Below are positions 59,901-64,000 of a DNA stretch of 64,000 nucleotides, one piece after another; the stretch's first letter is position 1, and each line of letters starts with the position of its first letter. The stretch covers positions 1,502,501 through 1,566,500 of the forward strand of contig JBBELK010000329.1 of the NCBI GenBank assembly GCA_037783545.1. The letters run 5' to 3'. Origin of the DNA: Henricia sp. BOLD:AAB3569. Taxonomy: Eukaryota > Echinodermata > Asteroidea > Spinulosida > Echinasteridae. Both the position numbers and the translations under genes were made by a program. The notes under the pieces were generated by a model, which saw only the letters and a program-made list of their open reading frames with translations, had not been told where the DNA came from and did not search any database.

Positions 59901-61183
59901 AATCAACTATGCTTAGTAAGCAACTTAAGTCCATTTTAGTTGCCAACTAGGCCTAGTAGCCTTTTATGCACATGGGCCCAGGCCTCCCCCTGTGTGATTT
60001 GTTGCTACCAATCTCGAACGATTACTGCATGGTAATATTTTCGCTCAACGGGTGATTGGTGTTGACCTGCCGTTAAAGTTGCATGTGTTTGGGTGAAAGG
60101 ATTACAAAAAATAAATTTACACAAGCGAACGAATTTAGAAAGCTTACGTGTATCTGTAACGAAAAATATTAAAAGAAATTAAATTTCCGACGTCGGTAAT
60201 TGGAGATTCAAGCCTTTTTCCTGAAACGGGCTTCACATGTTGTACATGTGCGCGTACTCTCATATTAGTATGTGTACAATGTACCTACACGGGTAATTCC
60301 CAAAATTAGGGGTCAAAAAGTGTGAGATTTCCGAGTGTTTTTAATGATTGAAAGTGGTTTCCATTTTTATTTGAACAAATGCCACTCAAATTTAATGTTT
60401 GTGTGTAGATATGGCACCAAGGTTAATGCAAACTCATTCTACAGGCAATTTTCATTGGCGTATAGCTAACCCGGGACACCAAACTCCTATCCAATACCAT
60501 GAAACAAATTATAAGCCTTTATGGTCTTTTGTTTTGAATATTTTTCAGGAATCAGAAAACTAAATATTGAAGAAAATGATGCTTCCCCCTATAATCACAG
60601 GCCACAGTCCATTACTGAGAATTTGTGGTCATAAGTGGTGATTTTTGAAGCAGAGAGTGTCGTACGTAACTGGGACACCAAACATTTTGGACCCCTAATT
60701 TTGGGAATTACCCACGCACGTATACGCGCACATGTACGTTTACGTCATAACCCTGTCGAATAAAAGACAAGGCCTGTCTTTTATTATTTCTTGTTTTTAA
60801 GTCTTATTTTGTTGTGTGTATTTTTAATGTGGATCCCAAAGGCACTTACCCCCTCCTTTTGGCTTGCCGCGTTGCTTGGTGCTTGGCCGTGAACCCGAAT
60901 CCCCATCCTTTGACGGCATGAGCTGCTGAGCGATTTTTTGATGTCCCTGTTGCCGCAGAACATCGCAGAACGCCTCGTATTTACTGGGTTTAGTGATCTT
61001 CAAGACGTCGACCAGCTTAGCAGTTTGCTCCTTGTTGGTTTTCAGCCCTACCACCAGATCCCGTATCTCCTTACTGATAACGTCTCGATCACAAAGCTCC
61101 CTCGCAACTTTCTCCGCGTCGATTTCAGCCGCCATTTCGACCATGTTGGATTCCAGTAACCGCCTTCGTGTGCTTCGATCCAT
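50978..61183 (-). CDS. Five-exon gene: CARD - CARD-like - coiled coil - four ubiquitin-like domains
   Basis: Exons: 61183-60850, 55189-54743, 54499-52653, 52424-52095 and 51415-50978. All introns are GT-AG with matching phase; the total is 3396 nt (1131 residues plus TAA). Residues 1-88 form a six-helix CARD (LLESNMVEMAAEI, VISKEIRDLVVGL, KLVDVLKITKPSKYEAFCDVL). Residues 162-252 look like a second CARD (CRNIFISDVA, LLxxAT/QIEREH, AEMLFDAILPQVNEYVVFF). A heptad-rich coiled coil runs from about 298 to 770. Four ubiquitin-like segments follow: about 782-869, 870-944, 945-1018 and 1019-1090. The third, read across the exon 4/5 junction, is clearest (TIANIKAAVFEKTQLPLDNL, then YKGKQLEDHRSLAHYSI). 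The tail has no GG ending, so conjugation is unlikely. CARD-coiled-coil proteins such as CARD9/11 nucleate BCL10 filaments; tandem ubiquitin-like domains could replace or recruit ubiquitin signals. The role as an immune or death scaffold is inference. Confidence 0.85.
51713..51975 (-). pseudogene. Decayed copies of the 3' end of exon 4 of the CARD/ubiquitin-like gene
   Basis: At about 51931-51975 the minus strand reads QETELPLDNFK followed by GTATAAC, matching exon 4's KTQLPLDNLK and its GTATAAC donor. At about 51713-51757 a more damaged copy is visible. Both sit in intron 4 in the same orientation, so exon 4 or part of it was duplicated in tandem. No acceptor or long frame remains. Confidence 0.55.
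52500..52640. mobile_element. Diverged member of the ~165-bp MITE family
   Basis: Contains CCATTTGCTGGTAACCTGAAA and AACACACAAAGGGTGATGTTTT-like blocks in the same order and orientation as 44683-44848. It lies in intron 3 of the CARD/ubiquitin-like gene, close to the exon 3 donor. Confidence 0.6.
55614..55970. mobile_element. MITE with AAAGTTGCACTGCCCGTG ends, copy 1
   Basis: AAAGTTGCACTGCCCGTGTT is mirrored by AACACGGGCAGTGCAACTTT. Two further copies lie in the same intron at 58384-58832 and 60073-60800. Confidence 0.8.
57640..57810 (-). pseudogene. Mariner/IS630-type transposase fragment
   Basis: Reads LPDLTSLDFFGGHLKSK and MELPVDNLERQIR, resembling the catalytic SPDLxPLDFFLWGxLK region and the following helix of many mariner-like transposases. 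A diverged inverted copy of the second part appears on the plus strand at about 57839-57950. No complete frame remains. Confidence 0.45.
58071..58311. mobile_element. GGGTCATTCTATAAATT-family MITE, copy 2
   Basis: The ends GAGTCTTTCTATAAATTAGG and AATTTATAGAAAGACCC match the element at 46762-47017, as do the TTGTAAATTCAGGACA and GGTGTAACGGGGG blocks. It is nested in the mariner-like element. Confidence 0.7.
58384..58832. mobile_element. AAAGTTGCACTGCCCGTG MITE, copy 2
   Basis: Ends TTAAAGTTGCATTGCCCGTG and the mirror finishing GTGCAACTTTAA. It includes an extra palindromic ACATGTACGCGCACATGTAC-type stretch near 58555-58625 that copy 1 lacks and copy 3 shares. Nested in the mariner-like element. 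Confidence 0.8.
59017..59071. repeat. Short dispersed repeat, also at 62739-62806
   Basis: The words CATTACCCAACACACTG, CGGCTTTACATCCC and GGATAGAGCAA match CGTTACC...CACACTGG, CGGCTTTACATCCC and GGATGGAGCAA at 62739-62806. The element boundaries are unknown. Confidence 0.5.
59383..59979. mobile_element. Element with GGGCCCATGTGCATAAAAGG ends
   Basis: GGGCCCATGTGCATAAAAGG is mirrored exactly at 59960-59979. The interior repeats GCCAACTAG and CTTAGTAAG words in both orientations. The flanks, read together, look like an interrupted copy of the AGCAGGCCTCCCACTGTG MITE at 48961-49122. Confidence 0.75.
60073..60800. mobile_element. AAAGTTGCA-family MITE, copy 3, interrupted and truncated
   Basis: The left part matches 58384-58620 (TTACACAAGCGAACGAATTT, CTTACGTGTATCTGTAACG). 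It is split by another element at 60291-60713. The right end after CATAACCCTGTCGA is diverged, and the right terminal repeat is missing. Confidence 0.65.
60291..60713. mobile_element. MITE with GGGTAATTCCCAAAATTAGG ends
   Basis: The ends GGGTAATTCCCAAAATTAGG and the exact complement enclose a non-coding interior with GGGACACCAAAC words. It is inserted in the AAAGTTGCA-family MITE. The ends share their plan with the GGGTCATTC elements at 46762 and 58071. Confidence 0.8.
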
Positions 61184-61862
61184 TTCTGTCGTCACTATTG
61201 ACCAGTTTCGAATAATCCAGTTTCGGCCTCTTTTGCCGCAAAAATTGCGACACCGTTTTACTTATATTATCGTCTGCTGGTGAAAATCTCTCCCTAATGC
61301 GATTGGTTTGCTCTCAATCGGACCGTTTTCCCGCCAAAAATGCAGAGGTTAGGCTATACTGTGAATTTTTGTCTTTACAGTTTTAATACCGCGCACCGCG
61401 CAAACAGCATTGTTTTACAAGACAAAAAAATGCCAACATCACTGTTTTGGCGTTAAAAATATGCCAATTGTCGTCTGCTCGTAAAATCAAGCCCTTTTCC
61501 CGCCAAAAATAAATGGAATAGAACGATTATCGTCTGCTACTGAACAGTAACCATTCGACGCCGTATACCAACACCAGCCGACTTTAGGGAGCAGAATGAT
61601 GCCGCCAACCTTCTGTTACCAATTTTTATTCCTCTGGTCTCCATAGCAACCGGTACCAAGCTGTTGGCGGAGGGTTGGTGGTATACCACGGATCAATAAC
61701 CAAGGTAACCGGCTGCCGCTTCTGCGCCAAGGGGGAAAAGCAATTATCAACCGGGTATAAATATTAAATGGTAACTGCTAATCATTCGACCGTGCATGTG
61801 CAGCAACGCTCCACAAAGAGGCATGTAATGGCGGCAGGTTATGATTAGAATAATGTACATCA
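61184..61862. other. Upstream region of the CARD/ubiquitin-like gene
   Basis: Probably contains the promoter and 5' untranslated sequence of the minus-strand gene starting at 61183. Several CCCGCCAAAAAT words (61329, 61499) resemble E2F-type sites, but this is weak. No other gene seen. Confidence 0.35.
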
Positions 61863-62112
61863 GGGGCCAATTTCATGGCGCTGTTTAGCACAATAATTTG
61901 CTTAGCACAGAATTTCTTTGCTTTGTAAAATGTGTAACAACCCAAAATTGTATGTCAATTTGTTTTTTTAGAAACAGCAACAAAATATTAGTAAATATGC
62001 AGCACATACGATTTTTGGCTGTCAATCCATTTTTTGCAATACAAGGCAAATAAATTCTGTGTTAATTTTGTTTGGGTGCTAAACAGGAATTAGAGGACCA
62101 TGAAATTGACCA
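61863..62112. mobile_element. MITE-like element with GGGGCCAATTTCATGG ends
   Basis: GGGGCCAATTTCATGGCGCT on the left; a diverged mirror (CCATGAAATTGACC) on the right. It shares GCAATACAAGGCAAATAAAT and CAGCACATACGATTTTTGG-like blocks with 14853-15082. Confidence 0.65.
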
Positions 62113-64000
62113 CTGCTATTGTGTTCGAACGGCAAAACAAAAGGAGCGCAGTTAAAATTCCCCAAATAATGTGACCAAGTTATTTCTCTAAGTCGTCACA
62201 AATTTTATTCATTTTTCAACAAGTTAAGTCATTTTTTTCATGTATGTCACAAGGTATTTCTCATGTGTTTTCTTCCTCCATGGTCGAATTTACAATCTGA
62301 AGTCAATTTCTTTGAGTGTGTATATAAATTCATAAAATAACATGACAGATAATCCTTTAATATCAAGCGCATGCCCATAACGCACCAATGAAGTGCCTAG
62401 CCACAACAGGCAAGATGCCACATTGCATCCAATGATTGGTCATAAATAAATCTTGGTTGCGATAAATGCAAGTTATAGCAATGTTGTAATGCACTATACA
62501 ACACACTGCATATGTTGTGATATGTTTTGTGTTGACAATAGAGTAACAGACATTGTCACCTTGTTACATTCACTATAGGCCTACCTATAATGGTAACAAT
62601 ATTAGACTTGAAATTATTATTATTAATTCTTTATGGTATTCATGTACCATGAAGGATTCCTCTAAAATTCCCATTGCACTGTAACTCCCAAGCGTGAGAA
62701 AACCCCTTGCTTTTCACGAAAGAATGCTCTGGGATCTTTACAGTGCGTTACCGTTACCTAACACACTGGACTATCGGCTTTACATCCCTTCTGAGAGGAT
62801 GGAGCAAGTGTGGTTGACACAGGTACCGCAGCCGAGGAGGTTCGAACCCGCAAATTCGTACGAGACTGCTTCAAATAAAAAAATAAAAACCAAAATGAGT
62901 TTTGTTTTTTTTATCATATTCATGGCACAAAAGTTCAACCAGAGGCCAGCTGTTGATCATTGCTCAGTCCATGACAAAGTCAGAAACGTGCTTTTGGTTA
63001 TTAACGCAAAAACTCGGCCTTGGACTACCGTTGCCAAGGGATACGCTCAAATGGCAAGCGATGCTTTCGTTTCCACGGTAACTGCTGCCGATAAACACTA
63101 GTTGCGCCAAAGGCGGTAAAATCAATAAAGCTTTACACGCAATTCAACAACACAAAAAATTGCACACTACGATTATTCATAAATTTCGAAAATTTAATTA
63201 TCCCGGACAGTTTTTCTTGAAGTAGTTTTTCGTGAAGCCTGCGTAGGGGTTCTCCGTTCTGTTTCCAGGTACATTTTGCACCAGATTGGGGGAGTTTTGA
63301 CCATAACAAGTCAACCATGAACTGGTGAAGATCGGTTCATTGCAAAAGTAGGAAACGATAATTCACACAAGTAAACCCATTTCTTCAAACGCTTTCTTTG
63401 GCTGTATTTTTTTTGTAAAAAGACGTGTTTTCGGCGCTTCAAAACCACATTTTCATCCCCGATACTCGTGGGCTAGTCTCGTTTCAGCCGCAAAAATTCC
63501 CGGACATGCAACGTCTTCTATCTAGTAAGCTCACAAGCATGACCTGCTTTATACATGCAGAACATTTTGCCAAAACAAGAGCGCAAATCGCACGGTTACT
63601 GCGTCCGGTTGTGCCACTGCAAGGTTTTGCAACTCAAGCTACCAAATTTTGATCAAATACACGCACGTTCTCGGTGTGACAGGTATAACATCCCAGTTAA
63701 CGGGATTACTTCAAACATTGCTGTCTGTAGGCACGGGTTTATTTTTGGTTGAAGCATGGAAGGAAGGAAAACAACTCATTAACCATGCACAGTGAAGTAT
63801 TGTTGTTATGTTGACGCACTGTTATTGTACACTTCAATGTTGCTTTGTTTTGGTTATTTGTTGCTGTTTTGGCCATTTCCATCGTCAATTACTGCGAGTG
63901 TAGATGTATCATTTGCAAGATAAAACTTTTTACAGTTTCGTGGAATAAGAGTGTAACATATTTAAGGAAGAATGTTGGTAAACAAGCCTGAAGAAATTTT
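62113..64000. other. No gene seen
   Basis: A short repeat shared with 59017-59071 lies at 62739-62806. The open frames at 62694-63101 and 63425-63652 have no recognisable domain and overlap repeat-like text. The edge of the window may cut a gene, but I see no exon I can defend. Confidence 0.4.

Noticed and set aside
62694..63101. 135-residue plus-strand open frame
   Set aside because: Its first part is repeat sequence shared with 59017-59071 and the rest lacks any domain.

Overview
The window is animal nuclear DNA. It has no operons; the genes have many short exons, GT-AG introns and large transposon-filled introns. The density of small inverted-repeat elements, the frequent TACATGTA and AGGCCTAC words and long foldback repeats suggest a marine invertebrate deuterostome, most likely an echinoderm. 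That placement is inference. Where I assembled a gene, every splice junction was checked by hand for GT/AG and phase, and the summed exon length is a multiple of three. Layout: (1) 1.6-11.6 kb, plus strand: a nine-exon gene for a 492-residue basic, Ser/Lys-rich, probably nuclear protein with a helical C-terminus, not recognised. Most of its introns hold a MITE-like element, and two elements start 4 nt inside consecutive splice donors. (2) 14.5-21.2 kb, minus strand: a ten-exon gene for a 528-residue type I membrane protein. Its ectodomain looks like collectrin, and its long cytoplasmic tail has two PPxY motifs and proline-rich repeats. A Tc1-like relic lies between decayed tandem copies of exon 8. 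(3) 22.5-37 kb: no gene seen. This stretch is a pile of palindromic and foldback elements: hairpin elements, tandem 490-bp and 350-370-bp repeats rich in TGACGTCA, a nested palindrome of about 5 kb, a tRNA-derived SINE and a three-level nest of inverted-repeat elements. (4) 37.4-42.6 kb: a near-perfect inverted duplication. Each arm carries a frameshifted gene whose motifs resemble the FEN1/XPG nuclease core followed by a CXC (tesmin/TSO1-like) cysteine domain. (5) 44.1-44.7 kb: the terminal exon of an unrecognised plus-strand gene. (6) 47.5-48.2 kb, minus strand: an intronless RASD/Dexras-like small GTPase without a CAAX box. (7) 51.0-61.2 kb, minus strand: the most striking gene, five exons and 1131 residues, with the predicted order CARD - second CARD-like domain - coiled coil of roughly 470 residues - four tandem ubiquitin-like domains. 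This looks like an innate-immune or cell-death scaffold. Its first intron (5.7 kb) is filled with nested elements. (8) 61.2-64 kb: no gene seen. The cellular genes appear to be independent neighbours. A link between the CARD/ubiquitin-like scaffold and the nearby Ras-like gene would be speculation. Limits: no alignments or profile searches were run; family calls come from motifs read by eye, and untranslated exons were not mapped.
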